Shown piece after piece: positions 33,600 to 42,200 of a stretch of DNA of 64,000 bases (the first letter of the stretch is position 1; every line of letters begins with the position of its first letter). The notes below the pieces were generated by a model. The model saw nothing but the letters and a program-made list of their open reading frames with translations. It was not told the origin of the DNA and did not search any database. The DNA is taken from NCBI RefSeq assembly GCF_002224285.1, contig NZ_CP022436.1:372001-436000 (forward strand). The letters run 5' to 3'. The position numbers and the translations under genes were made by a program. The stretch is from Arthrobacter sp. YN. GTDB lineage: Bacteria; Actinomycetota; Actinomycetes; Actinomycetales; Micrococcaceae.

Positions 33600-34709
33600 A
33601 TGGGCACCATGGATGAGCTGATCAATTCCACGGTGGTGACCGAGCTGCGTTCCCTACTCATGAGCGTCGGTCCCGGCATTGAGCTGCCAACACTGGAGCG
33701 CTCACATGGCGCCCTTGATGGGCAACGGCTCCGGCAGCGGGTGGATGTAGTGAGGGATGCCCTCCTTCAGGACTTACCGGCGGGATCCTCCGATGTTCAG
33801 AGGATCATGCTCGATGCTCTCGATGACCCCCGGTTTACGGGATGGATGGTCTGGCCGGCCACCGAAGTCGTGGCCGCCAGGGCGCTTCAATCGGGGTCGC
33901 TGACCGACTTTGACGCTGCGCTCACGGTCCTGTCCCGCCTGACTGGGAGGCTCACGGCAGAGTTCGCTATCCGCGACCTCATAGCTGCCCGGCCGGAACG
34001 TGCCATTGCGACGATGCAAACCTGGACGAATCACAACGACGAACACGTCCGCCGCCTCGCAACGGAGGGCTCCCGCGCCTACCTGCCATGGGCTAAGCGA
34101 GTACCTTGGCTGGTGGCCAATCCCGCGGCGACGCAGGGAATCCTCGATGCCACCTACCGGGATCCCACCGAATATGTCCGACGTTCCGCAGCGAACCATC
34201 TGAACGACCTGAGCCGGATCGATCCGCTGCTGGTGCTGGCCACTGCGCACCGTTGGACCGGAAAACCTGATGACACCACTCCAAAGGTCATCCGTCATGG
34301 ACTCAGGACCCTGGTAAAGAAAGGCAATCCGGAAGCGCTCGCCCTTCTGGGCTACACCGGCGGCCAGCTCGTCGTCAGGGAGCCCCACATTTTCCACACG
34401 GCAGTCGCATGGGACGGAACAGTGGAATTTTCGGCCGAGGTTGTCAATGAAGGCTTTCAGCCTGCCACCGTGGCCATTGACTATTCCATCGGCTTCCAGC
34501 GGGCCAACGGCACGGTAAGCGCCAAAACCTTCAAGCTCGCCTCCCGTCTGATTCCGCCCGGTGAGACCATTACTGTCACCAAAAAACACTCGTTCCGCCC
34601 CATCACAACCCGTTCCTATTACCCGGGGCAGCACCACGTAGTGGTCCAGGCAAACGGTGTCGCGTCGACGCCTGCGCACTTCGTCCTGGACAAGCAGGAG
34701 CTCAGCTGA
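33600..34709 (+). CDS. HEAT-repeat DNA alkylation repair (AlkD)-like protein
   Basis: A 369-residue alpha-helical protein. Residues 40-230 carry ARM/HEAT-type pairs (DFDAALTVLSRLTGRLTAEF, DEHVRRLATEGSRAYLPWAK, DPTEYVRRSAANHLNDLSRI), and NDEHVRRLATEGSR...LPWA is typical of AlkC/AlkD relatives. The C-terminal 120 residues form an additional beta domain (VEFSAEVVNEGFQPATVAID, then YSIGFQRANG), as found in AlkC-like proteins. Possible role: flipping-free glycosylase for bulky alkylpurines. Start ATG 33600 is set by AGGAGG six nt before. It follows the hydroxylase by 79 bp but is probably a separate unit. Confidence 0.78.
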   Translation: MGTMDELINSTVVTELRSLLMSVGPGIELPTLERSHGALDGQRLRQRVDVVRDALLQDLPAGSSDVQRIMLDALDDPRFTGWMVWPATEVVAARALQSGSLTDFDAALTVLSRLTGRLTAEFAIRDLIAARPERAIATMQTWTNHNDEHVRRLATEGSRAYLPWAKRVPWLVANPAATQGILDATYRDPTEYVRRSAANHLNDLSRIDPLLVLATAHRWTGKPDDTTPKVIRHGLRTLVKKGNPEALALLGYTGGQLVVREPHIFHTAVAWDGTVEFSAEVVNEGFQPATVAIDYSIGFQRANGTVSAKTFKLASRLIPPGETITVTKKHSFRPITTRSYYPGQHHVVVQANGVASTPAHFVLDKQELS

Positions 34710-34730
34710 ACCAGGTGCCCGGCACCGGCT

Positions 34731-35558
34731 TCAGGTCCCCATCAGCCGCTGCATCTGCTCCCCGGCGTCGCTCCCGGGCGCGGGCGTGTAGACCACGATG
34801 TGCAGGTCCGGCCGGTCCGACGGCGAGACCTGGTGGTGTTCCAGATGCAGCACGCCAACAGCAGGGTGGTGGAACTGGCGCTCACGGGATTCGAAGCCCA
34901 GGATGTCGTACCGGTCCCAGCTTTCCTGGAACTCGGGGCTGGCTTCCTTGAGCCGGCCCACCTGGTACTCCACATCGGGGTCACCCAGACGTTGTCCTGT
35001 CTCGGCCCTGAATTCAGCCAAAAAGCGTTTGCTCGTGACGTCCCAATCCGGGAGGAGGTCACGGATATAGGGGTCGGTGAAGACGAGCCACAGCAGGTTC
35101 CTGTCGACGGCGTCGAACGTGCCGATGTTGGGGTACAGCGCCTCGTAAGCGCGGTTCCAGCCGGCAATGCCCCAGTCGGGGGACAGTGCGTAGGAAGGGT
35201 TGGGATCCAGCGCGTCCAGGAGACGCTGCACATGCGCGGGAGCGTCCGCGGCGACCGGACCGGCCGGTGGAGCGGAGGAGTAGCCGCCCAGGGACAGCAC
35301 GTAGCTCATCCCGGTGTCGGACAAATGCAGCGTGCGGGCCACCGCTTCCAGCACCTGCCGCGACGGGCTGATGTCACGGCCCTGCTCCAGCCAGGTGTAC
35401 CAGGTGACGCTGACTCCGGAGAGGAAGGCGATCTCTTCACGGCGCAAGCCGCGCTCGCGGGAACGTCCCACAGGCGGCAGCCCATAGTCCGAGCGAAGGG
35501 CTTGGTTGCGGCGGGTCCTGAGGAAGAGTCCCAGTTCCTTGCGTCTCTCATCTTTCAC
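34731..35558 (-). CDS. XRE-type helix-turn-helix regulator with MmyB-like C-terminal domain
   Basis: 275 residues. N-terminal XRE domain: LGLFLRTRRNQALRSDYGLP, RGLRREEIAFLSGVSVTWYT and WLEQGRDISPSRQVLEAVAR. The C-terminal region (SYALSPDWGIAGWNRAYEAL, FTDPYIRDLLPDWDVTSKRF) is the MmyB/MLTR ligand-binding PAS-like fold common in actinobacteria. It is divergent from ilvD. The 86-bp gap has the palindrome CTACTAGTAG (35589-35598), which could be its site. Target genes are not known. Confidence 0.88.
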   Translation of the reverse strand: MKDERRKELGLFLRTRRNQALRSDYGLPPVGRSRERGLRREEIAFLSGVSVTWYTWLEQGRDISPSRQVLEAVARTLHLSDTGMSYVLSLGGYSSAPPAGPVAADAPAHVQRLLDALDPNPSYALSPDWGIAGWNRAYEALYPNIGTFDAVDRNLLWLVFTDPYIRDLLPDWDVTSKRFLAEFRAETGQRLGDPDVEYQVGRLKEASPEFQESWDRYDILGFESRERQFHHPAVGVLHLEHHQVSPSDRPDLHIVVYTPAPGSDAGEQMQRLMGT

Positions 35559-35588
35559 GAACCCAACACTATTACTCTGGTACTTTCA

Positions 35589-35598
35589 CTACTAGTAG
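35589..35598. promoter_or_regulatory. Palindrome in the XRE-regulator/ilvD divergent promoter
   Basis: CTACTAGTAG (35589-35598) is a perfect 10-bp palindrome 31 bp upstream of the regulator's start and 47 bp upstream of ilvD. Short and self-complementary; its operator role is a guess. Confidence 0.35.
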
Positions 35599-35644
35599 CA
35601 GCACCGTCTTCCACCCGCTGTAGAACAACAGCAGGATGGTACTT

Positions 35645-37507
35645 ATGCCTGCACTTCGCTCCAGAACAGTTACCCACGGCCGCAACATGGCCGGCGCCCG
35701 CGCACTGCTGCGCGCCTCCGGCGTCGCCAACACCGACATCGGCAAGCCGATCATCGCCGTGGCCAACTCCTTCACCGAATTTGTCCCCGGCCACACCCAC
35801 CTGGCCCCCGTGGGCAGGATCGTCTCCGACGCGATCCTCGCCGCCGGCGCTGTTCCGCGCGAATTCAACACCATCGCCGTGGATGACGGCATCGCCATGG
35901 GCCACTCCGGCATGCTGTACTCCCTGCCGTCCCGGGACCTGATCGCGGACTCCGTGGAGTACATGGTCAACGCACACTGCGCCGATGCCCTGGTCTGCAT
36001 CTCCAACTGCGACAAGATCACCCCGGGCATGCTGATGGCCGCCCTGCGCCTGAATATCCCCGTAGTGTTCGTCTCCGGCGGCCCCATGGAAGCCGGCCGC
36101 GTGACCCTGACCGACGGTTCCGTGCGTTCCCTGGACCTGGTGAACGCGATTGCCGACGCCGTGGACGAGTCCATCTCTGATGAAGACATCAACCTCATCG
36201 AAGAGAACGCCTGCCCCACTTGTGGCTCCTGCTCCGGCATGTTCACCGCCAACTCCATGAACTGCCTCGCCGAGGCGATCGGCCTGGCCCTCCCGGGCAA
36301 CGGCTCCGTGCTGGCGACCCACACCGCCCGCAAGGCGCTGTACGAGAAAGCCGGCGCCACCGTCGTCGAGCTCGTCAAGCGCTATTACGACGGCGACGAC
36401 GACTCCGTGCTGCCGCGCTCCATCGCCACTGCCGAGGCTTTCGATAACGCCATGGCGCTGGACATCTCCATGGGCGGCTCCACCAACACCATCCTGCACC
36501 TGCTGGCTGCAGCCCAGGAAGCGGGCGTGGAGTACGGCCTGGCCGAAATGGACGCCAAGTCCCGCCAAGTGCCGTGCCTGGCCAAGGTGGCCCCGAACGT
36601 CGCTGGGGACAAGACGTATTACATGGAGGACGTGCACCGGGCCGGCGGCATCCCCGCCCTGCTGGGTGAGCTGAACCGCGGTGGCCTCCTGCACAAGAAC
36701 GTCCACTCCGTGCACTCCAACGATCTTGATGGCTGGCTGGACGACTGGGACATCCGCGGCGGCAAGGCCACCCACGAGGCCCAGGCATTGTGGCACGCGG
36801 CCCCCGGTGGCGTCCGGTCCTCCACGGCGTTCTCGCAGTCGAACCAGTGGACCACCCTGGACACTGACGCTGAGGGCGGCTGCATCCGTTCCGTGGAGCA
36901 CGCTTTTTCCAAGGACGGAGGCTTGGCGGTGCTGCGCGGCAACGTCGCAGTGGACGGTGCCGTGGTCAAGACCGCAGGCGTGGACGAGTCCATCTGGATC
37001 TTCGAAGGCCCCGCCGTTGTGTGCGAATCCCAGGACGAAGCCGTGGAAAAGATCCTGAACAAGTCCATCAAGGAAGGCGACGTGGTGGTCATCCGCTACG
37101 AAGGCCCCCGAGGCGGCCCGGGTATGCAGGAAATGCTCTACCCAACCTCGTTCCTCAAGGGCCGCGGCCTGGGCAAAAAGTGCGCCCTCATCACGGACGG
37201 CCGCTTCTCCGGCGGCACCTCAGGCCTGTCGATCGGGCACATTTCCCCGGAGGCTGCCTCCGGCGGCGCCATCGCCCTGGTGGAGGACGGCGACATCATC
37301 AGCATCGACATCACGCAGCGCTCCCTCCAATTGCAGGTCTCGGACGAGATTCTCGCTGAACGCCGCGAAAAACTCGAAGTCAACGGTGGCTACAAGCCGA
37401 AGGACCGCGAACGCCACGTGTCTCCCGCGTTGCGCGCCTACGCCGCCATGGCACTGTCCGCGGATAAGGGCGCCGTCCGCGACGTCTCCCTGGTGGAGAA
37501 CCTCTAA
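35645..37507 (+). CDS. ilvD: Dihydroxy-acid dehydratase
   Basis: A 620-residue IlvD/Edd family [Fe-S] dehydratase for valine, isoleucine and pantothenate synthesis. It converts dihydroxyisovalerate or dihydroxymethylvalerate to the keto acids. Cluster-ligand Cys occur in [20 protein letters not shown] and [20 protein letters not shown]; the signature [20 protein letters not shown] is also complete. ATG 35645 ([12 protein letters not shown]) follows AGGATGG; ATG 35636 in frame is possible. Monocistronic, followed by two strong hairpins. Confidence 0.95.
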   Translation: MPALRSRTVTHGRNMAGARALLRASGVANTDIGKPIIAVANSFTEFVPGHTHLAPVGRIVSDAILAAGAVPREFNTIAVDDGIAMGHSGMLYSLPSRDLIADSVEYMVNAHCADALVCISNCDKITPGMLMAALRLNIPVVFVSGGPMEAGRVTLTDGSVRSLDLVNAIADAVDESISDEDINLIEENACPTCGSCSGMFTANSMNCLAEAIGLALPGNGSVLATHTARKALYEKAGATVVELVKRYYDGDDDSVLPRSIATAEAFDNAMALDISMGGSTNTILHLLAAAQEAGVEYGLAEMDAKSRQVPCLAKVAPNVAGDKTYYMEDVHRAGGIPALLGELNRGGLLHKNVHSVHSNDLDGWLDDWDIRGGKATHEAQALWHAAPGGVRSSTAFSQSNQWTTLDTDAEGGCIRSVEHAFSKDGGLAVLRGNVAVDGAVVKTAGVDESIWIFEGPAVVCESQDEAVEKILNKSIKEGDVVVIRYEGPRGGPGMQEMLYPTSFLKGRGLGKKCALITDGRFSGGTSGLSIGHISPEAASGGAIALVEDGDIISIDITQRSLQLQVSDEILAERREKLEVNGGYKPKDRERHVSPALRAYAAMALSADKGAVRDVSLVENL

Positions 37508-37535
37508 AGGTCCCGTCGTCAGCGAAAGCCGCCTG

Positions 37536-37568
37536 CCGCCGTCGTGCTTCACTGAGGTACGACGGCGG
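37536..37568 (+). terminator. ilvD terminator hairpin
   Basis: CCGCCGTCGT (37536-37545) pairs perfectly with ACGACGGCGG (37559-37568) across a 13-nt loop, 28 bp after the ilvD stop. There is no T tract. Confidence 0.55.
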
Positions 37569-37584
37569 TGCGGCGCCAACACAA

Positions 37585-37616
37585 ACGTCGACCTGCCCGT
37601 ATGGGCAGGTCGACGT
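37585..37616. terminator. Strong bidirectional terminator between ilvD and hxlA
   Basis: ACGTCGACCTGCCC (37585-37598) and its exact complement (37603-37616) form a 14-bp stem with a GTAT tetraloop. It lies 20 bp beyond the hxlA stop and serves the convergent ilvD and hxlA transcripts. Confidence 0.8.
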
Positions 37617-37635
37617 CTTGCGGTTGGGGGCTGAA

Positions 37636-38259
37636 CTAGTTGATGGCTGCCTTCAGTTCCTTGGCTGCCACTTCGGGATCTGCAGCGCTGTAGATGGCGC
37701 TGCCTGCAACGGCGACGTCGGCGCCTGCCAGCTGGACTGCTGCGATGGTTCCAGCGTTCACGCCGCCGGCCACTGAGAACGGGACGCGTGCTTCCTCGCC
37801 AGCGTTAAGCAGGGTGCGCAGGTTGTATCCGGGCTGCGCCTGCTCATCCAGGCCCGCGTGGAACTCGACGAACTTGGCGCCCAGCGCACGGGCTTCCTTG
37901 GCGCGGGAAACCTTGTCCGCCACACCAATCAGGTCCACCACGATGCCCTTGTTGTGGGCCTTTGCGGCCTTGACCGCGCCGGCAATGGTGGAGTCGTCGG
38001 CCGTGCCCAGAACGGAAACCAGGTCCGCTCCGGCGTTGAACGCGATGTCGGCTTCGAGCTCGCCGGCATCCATGGTCTTCATATCGGCGAAAACGATTTT
38101 GGTGGGGTGGGCTTCCTTGATGGCGGTGACGGCGGAGAGACCGGCGGCCTTGATCAGCGGCGTGCCGAGTTCGATGATGTCCACGTGCTCGGCCACTTTG
38201 CCGGCCAGTTCAAGGGCGTCCTCGACGGTGAGGAGATCCAGTGCTACCTGAAGTTTCAT
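37636..38259 (-). CDS. hxlA: 3-hexulose-6-phosphate synthase
   Basis: A 207-residue OMP-decarboxylase-fold aldolase that condenses formaldehyde with ribulose 5-phosphate in the RuMP cycle. Seen: KLQVALDLLTVEDALELAGK, IIELGTPLIKAAGLSAVTAI, the catalytic FADMKTMDAGELEADIAF (D-x-K-x-x-D core), EFHAGLDEQAQPGYN, and the phosphate-binding SVAGGVNAGTIAAVQLAGAD. It follows hxlB by 60 bp on the same strand. In non-methylotrophic Arthrobacter-like cells it serves mainly to detoxify formaldehyde (inference). Confidence 0.94.
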   Translation of the reverse strand: MKLQVALDLLTVEDALELAGKVAEHVDIIELGTPLIKAAGLSAVTAIKEAHPTKIVFADMKTMDAGELEADIAFNAGADLVSVLGTADDSTIAGAVKAAKAHNKGIVVDLIGVADKVSRAKEARALGAKFVEFHAGLDEQAQPGYNLRTLLNAGEEARVPFSVAGGVNAGTIAAVQLAGADVAVAGSAIYSAADPEVAAKELKAAIN

Positions 38260-38319
38260 GGGGTTTTTCTTTCTTTCGGAGGGTTTGCTTTGGAACGGTG
38301 GTACGGGCTTTGGGGCGGG

Positions 38320-38916
38320 CTACTCGAGGTTGGCGTGGCGCAGCCAGAGTTGCTCGGCAGGCTCGTCGGTGTTCTCCCAGAGGGTTTGGAACACTGCCTC
38401 GGTGGCGAGGAAAAGGGATTGCTCGAACAGGCTGCCGGAGTACTGGCGGGAAAGGCTGGAGCCATGATCGGTCTTTTGGGCGGCGGGAATGATCACCAAC
38501 GCATCGGCCAGGCCGGCCAGGGGTGATCCCGGGTTGGTGGTCACCGCAGCGACGTCCGCGCCGGCGGCTATGGCTGTTTCGGCTGCCTTGACCACGCCGG
38601 AGGTGGTCCCTGAGCCGGAGGCCACCACAAGGAGGTCGCCGGAGGCGATGGCAGGTGTTGTGGTGTCCCCAGCGACGTGGACCGTCAGGCCCAGATGCAT
38701 GAGGCGCATGGCTGCCATGCGGAGAACCAGCCCGCTGCGGCCTGCCCCGGCGAGGAAGACCCGTTCCGCCCTGTGGATTCTTTCGGCGAGGACTGCCAAC
38801 TGACGGACGTCGATCGCGTTGGTGGTGCCCACCATCTCGCCCTGGATCAGGGACAGGTTGAGGGCGGCCTGGGCCGGTGCTTGGCTCAGGGCGGCCTTTT
38901 CTTCGACAGCGTCCAC
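38320..38916 (-). CDS. hxlB: 6-phospho-3-hexuloisomerase
   Basis: A 198-residue SIS-domain isomerase producing fructose 6-phosphate from hexulose 6-phosphate. SIS signature segments: VFLAGAGRSGLVLRMAAMRL and VVASGSGTTSGVVKAAETAI. The catalytic Glu/His region lies near FEQSLFLATEAVFQTLWENT. GTG 38916 is chosen because GGAGAAAGT precedes it; the open frame reaches GTG 38970, which would add 18 residues. It is the first gene of the hxlB-hxlA unit and is divergent from the LuxR gene. Confidence 0.92.
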   Translation of the reverse strand: MDAVEEKAALSQAPAQAALNLSLIQGEMVGTTNAIDVRQLAVLAERIHRAERVFLAGAGRSGLVLRMAAMRLMHLGLTVHVAGDTTTPAIASGDLLVVASGSGTTSGVVKAAETAIAAGADVAAVTTNPGSPLAGLADALVIIPAAQKTDHGSSLSRQYSGSLFEQSLFLATEAVFQTLWENTDEPAEQLWLRHANLE

Positions 38917-39003
38917 ACTTTCTCCTTCAGTTGCCGTGAATGTCTTCCCTTCCAGCTTGGTGCACTTCACGGGTGGGGGTAACGCTGTTTTGGGACGGCT
39001 TTT

Positions 39004-39021
39004 ACTACCCCTTTGGGTAGT
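39004..39021. promoter_or_regulatory. Perfect inverted repeat, candidate operator between hxlB and LuxR regulator
   Basis: ACTACCC-CTTT-GGGTAGT (39004-39021) has exact 7-bp arms. It lies 20 bp upstream of the TATGCT -10 box (39042-39047) of the LuxR gene, at its -35 position, and about 90 bp from the hxlB start. Confidence 0.65.
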
Positions 39022-39041
39022 GCCCGCCCGTCACTGGCACG

Positions 39042-39053
39042 TATGCTGGGCCG
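39042..39053 (+). promoter_or_regulatory. -10 box of a leaderless promoter
   Basis: TATGCT (39042-39047) stands 6 nt before the LuxR ATG (39054), with no RBS. This points to a leaderless transcript and fixes the start. Confidence 0.65.
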
Positions 39054-40343
39054 ATGCAGAACTGGGACCTACTTCACTCCGTCAGCGACCTCGCTGCCGC
39101 GCCTCTGAACCGCATCGCAGAAAGCCTCCGTCAGGCCACGCTCCCGTTCCTGGCAAGCAGCGCCTTGGTCATCTTCACCGAGGACTGCACCGGCCGGCCC
39201 CAGAAAAAGGCGGGCGATGAAGGCGTCGTCAGCCGTGTTTCCATCGCAGAATTGGACCGGCTAAGGTCGGCGATGCCGGGGGAGGATCCGTGGCGGACTT
39301 CTGCGGTCATCGCCGGTGAGGAGCGGGAGGTACTCGCCCTGGGCTACGCGCCCAGCCAAGCGCTGCTGGTCTTGACAGACCCGTCCGTGACTGCCGTGAC
39401 TGCGGGGCTGGAAGGACCGGCAGGATCGGAAGCACTAGAGGAGGCTCTCCGGCTTCTGACCTACCTTTGGCGATTAACTGCCCGACGCATCCAGGAGAAA
39501 GTAACCGACGCGCCGCCGTCGTACCTTTTGGAATCGCGGGCCGCATCCGCTGAGCGGATCCGTGTGACCGCCGAGTTGGTAGACCAGCACTCCACCACGC
39601 TCGAAACCCTGCTCGCGGCCCTGCGGTCGACGTCAATGAACGACGCCGCGGCGCGCGCCACCGTGACCGACCTCGCCGTCAAAGCCCTGGTGGATCTGCG
39701 AACCCTCAGCGACCGCACCAGCGACCTGGTGGAGGAACCGGTAGTGACGGCTTTCGAACGGCTGCGCGAGGACCTCCGGCCCCTGATGCACTTCAGCAAT
39801 ATCGACATCCAGTTCATCGAACCGCCCGCCAACGGGCGTGCACTCCCAGGCGAAGTGGCCCATGCCGCGCGTGCCGTTGTCCGCGGGCTGGTCCTGGCCA
39901 TCGCGGAGCAACCGGATGTCCGGAGGGTCCGTGCGCAGTGGGATTGCGATGGCGAGAACCTGTTGATCAACGTGCGCGACGACGGGCTGGGCGCACTCTC
40001 ACCGGATTCGCCCAGCATCGCCCGGCTGCAACAGCGGGTGCAGGCCGTTGACGGGCGGATGGCCCTTGAAGTGATGCAAGGCTGGGGCGCGGACATTTCC
40101 GTGGTGCTGCCGCTGGATCCACCGCCGGCACCCGGCAGTGACGTGGCCGTCTGGGATCTGGCACCCCGCGAGCTGGAGGTCCTGCAACTGCTCACCGCTG
40201 GGCAGCGGAACCGGAGCATCGCCGGTGCCCTGCACATCAGTGAAAACACAGTGAAGTTCCACATCCGAAATCTCTTCCGGAAACTCGACGTGCGTTCCAG
40301 GGCTGAGGCAATTGCCTTGGCGCACTCGGCGGGGCTGCGGTAA
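39054..40343 (+). CDS. LuxR-type regulator fused to a degenerate histidine-kinase-like module
   Basis: 429 residues. A GAF-like N-terminal region (1-160) is followed by SAERIRVTAELVDQHSTTLE at the place of a HisKA_3 dimerisation helix, but the ELHD histidine is replaced. An HATPase-like end (LINVRDDGLGALSPDSPSIA, RLQQRVQAVDGRMALEVMQG) and a C-terminal LuxR HTH follow (LAPRELEVLQLLTAGQRNRS, ISENTVKFHIRNLFRKLDVR). This single-chain arrangement places a kinase-like fold directly beside its DNA-binding output. It is divergent from hxlBA and shares a palindromic promoter, so it probably regulates formaldehyde assimilation; the signal is unknown. Confidence 0.82.
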   Translation: MQNWDLLHSVSDLAAAPLNRIAESLRQATLPFLASSALVIFTEDCTGRPQKKAGDEGVVSRVSIAELDRLRSAMPGEDPWRTSAVIAGEEREVLALGYAPSQALLVLTDPSVTAVTAGLEGPAGSEALEEALRLLTYLWRLTARRIQEKVTDAPPSYLLESRAASAERIRVTAELVDQHSTTLETLLAALRSTSMNDAAARATVTDLAVKALVDLRTLSDRTSDLVEEPVVTAFERLREDLRPLMHFSNIDIQFIEPPANGRALPGEVAHAARAVVRGLVLAIAEQPDVRRVRAQWDCDGENLLINVRDDGLGALSPDSPSIARLQQRVQAVDGRMALEVMQGWGADISVVLPLDPPPAPGSDVAVWDLAPRELEVLQLLTAGQRNRSIAGALHISENTVKFHIRNLFRKLDVRSRAEAIALAHSAGLR

Positions 40344-40492
40344 CGGCCACATGGAGTCCCTTGTGGGCTATCTTGTAACTCCGCCCTGGATGAAATCCTC
40401 GCCGCTCCGCCGCCGGCGTGAGACTGCCAGAGCTCCTGATGGGCTCCGTCTACTAGTTACCGGAAGCACGTGACGGGAGGCCCAACACTTCC

Positions 40493-40505
40493 TACGATTA
40501 GGCCT
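40493..40505 (+). promoter_or_regulatory. -10 box of a leaderless promoter (ANTAR gene)
   Basis: TACGAT (40493-40498) lies 7 nt before ATG 40506, supporting this start over the upstream GTG 40470. Confidence 0.5.
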
Positions 40506-41243
40506 ATGGAACCCAATGGGAGTGCCGAACACATCCGAAGCCTGCACGAGTTGGTGGTCGGCAGCTCGGATATCCATGCCATCCTCAACGGTGTGACCGG
40601 ATTCGCGTCCGATGCGATGAGCAAAGTGGCTGGTGAAAATATCGACTGTGCACTCACGCTGCGCCGCCGCAAGCGCACCGCCACCGTTGCGGGCAGCAGT
40701 GCGAGGGCGGTCCATCTGGACAAGATCGAACAGGCTCTTGGGCAGGGCCCTTGCCTGGAAGCGCTGGATGCGGGCCATCCGGTCCTGCTGGCAGACGTTG
40801 CCACCGACACCAGCTGGCCGGAGTACAGCCGGGCCTTGGCTGCTGAGGGTATTCACTCCGCCTTGGGCGTGCCCATGGACCTCGGCGAAACATCCCAGGC
40901 GGTCATCAACTTCTTTGCCCCCAATGCCGGCACTTTCACGCAAGCTGTGATCGACGAAGCTGCCGCTTTTACGGAGGTCACCGGCAGTACCTTGCGTCTT
41001 GCCATCCGGATCGAAACCGTGGAGCAACTCAACGCGGACCTGAAAACAGCAATGTCTTCCAGAACTGTCATTGACCTGGCATGTGGCGTCATCATGGCCC
41101 AGAGCCGTTGCACCCAGGACGAAGCCTTCGAGTTCCTGACCAAAGCTTCCAGCCACAGGAACCAGAAACTGCATGCCGTCGCATCGGACATCATCGCGCA
41201 CTTAAGTGGCAGCACCGAAAACCACTTGCGGTTCGAGGACTGA
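40506..41243 (+). CDS. GAF-ANTAR domain RNA-binding antiterminator/regulator
   Basis: 245 residues. A GAF domain spans about 20-160 (FASDAMSKVAGENIDCALTL, GQGPCLEALDAGHPVLLADV, ALGVPMDLGETSQAVINFFA). The ANTAR domain (about 170-235) reads LNADLKTAMSSRTVIDLACG, VIMAQSRCTQDEAFEFLTKA, SSHRNQKLHAVASDII. ANTAR binds RNA stem-loops to prevent termination. The GAF ligand is unknown. It is a single-gene unit between the LuxR gene and a LysR gene. Confidence 0.9.
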   Translation: MEPNGSAEHIRSLHELVVGSSDIHAILNGVTGFASDAMSKVAGENIDCALTLRRRKRTATVAGSSARAVHLDKIEQALGQGPCLEALDAGHPVLLADVATDTSWPEYSRALAAEGIHSALGVPMDLGETSQAVINFFAPNAGTFTQAVIDEAAAFTEVTGSTLRLAIRIETVEQLNADLKTAMSSRTVIDLACGVIMAQSRCTQDEAFEFLTKASSHRNQKLHAVASDIIAHLSGSTENHLRFED

Positions 41244-41263
41244 AGCGTGTTTGGTGGACTGCA

Positions 41264-42115
41264 TTAGCCGTACAACCCCATCAGCAGCTCCACAATCTGC
41301 TCCCGCCCGCGGGGCGGATCCTTCCTGGACCACGCCGCGTACACAGGAACCGGTGGTGCGTCCCGGACGGGGCGGTAGGTGACGCCCCGTCGCCGATATT
41401 GGTGTGCGGTGGATTCCGCGGTGATGCCTCGGGCTTTACCGCTGCCGATGAGCGTCAACCAGTCGTCAACGTCCTGGGTGGGGACAACTTCTGGCGGCCC
41501 GGCATCCTCAGGCCAAAGCTCCAGCGTGGTGCTTCCCGTCCGCAGATCCATTGCCACGGGCTTTTGCGCGATCTGTGCCAGTGTCACCGACCTCTTCGGC
41601 GCCAACACATCATCCGACGCCATGGCGCAGTAGCGTTTTTCGGCACTGATCCGGACATGCTCGACGGCGGCCGCTTCAGATAGGCGGCGGAGGATGGCAA
41701 GGTCGGTGCTTCCGTCAGCGAGGCCGGCGGTAGGTGTGTTGGACCGGACCAGTTGGAGCTCGGTGGAGGGGAAGGCGACAGCCCATCGCCGCTGGAATTC
41801 GGTGGTGTGCTCGCCCAAAGCCGACCAAGCGTAGCCGATCCGGACCTTTCCCGTGCCTGTTCCGGCGTCGCGTTCCAGATCTGCCAGGAGGGCTAGGATC
41901 CGCCGTGCCTTGGCCACAGCGCGCTCGCCGGCGGTGGTGAGGCGGGCGCTCCTGGTGGTTCGTTCCACGAGCCTGATACCCAAGGTCTGTTCCAACCCTG
42001 CGATGTTGCGTGACACCGCTGCTTGGGACATGCGCAACTCTATGGCGGCATCGGTGAAGGTGCCTTCGTCCACCACTGCCACCAAGCAGCGAAGCTGCCT
42101 CAGCTCAACGTCCAT
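41264..42115 (-). CDS. LysR family transcriptional regulator
   Basis: A 283-residue LTTR. N-terminal HTH: ELRQLRCLVAVVDEGTFTDA, AIELRMSQAAVSRNIAGLEQ, TLGIRLVERTTRSARLTTAG. The effector domain starts at VRIGYAWSALGEHTTEFQRR. It is divergent from an EamA exporter 85 bp away. The gap includes AT-rich sequence (ATACGCTGAGTGCAT on the minus strand) where an LTTR box and promoter would be expected. The exporter is the likely target. Confidence 0.88.
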   Translation of the reverse strand: MDVELRQLRCLVAVVDEGTFTDAAIELRMSQAAVSRNIAGLEQTLGIRLVERTTRSARLTTAGERAVAKARRILALLADLERDAGTGTGKVRIGYAWSALGEHTTEFQRRWAVAFPSTELQLVRSNTPTAGLADGSTDLAILRRLSEAAAVEHVRISAEKRYCAMASDDVLAPKRSVTLAQIAQKPVAMDLRTGSTTLELWPEDAGPPEVVPTQDVDDWLTLIGSGKARGITAESTAHQYRRRGVTYRPVRDAPPVPVYAAWSRKDPPRGREQIVELLMGLYG

Positions 42116-42200
42116 GTGCCCATCCTATTCATGCACTCAGCGTATAAATAGTGGCATCCATGCATTTAGGGGATGAACGGCCGAAGCGCAGAATTTCCCC

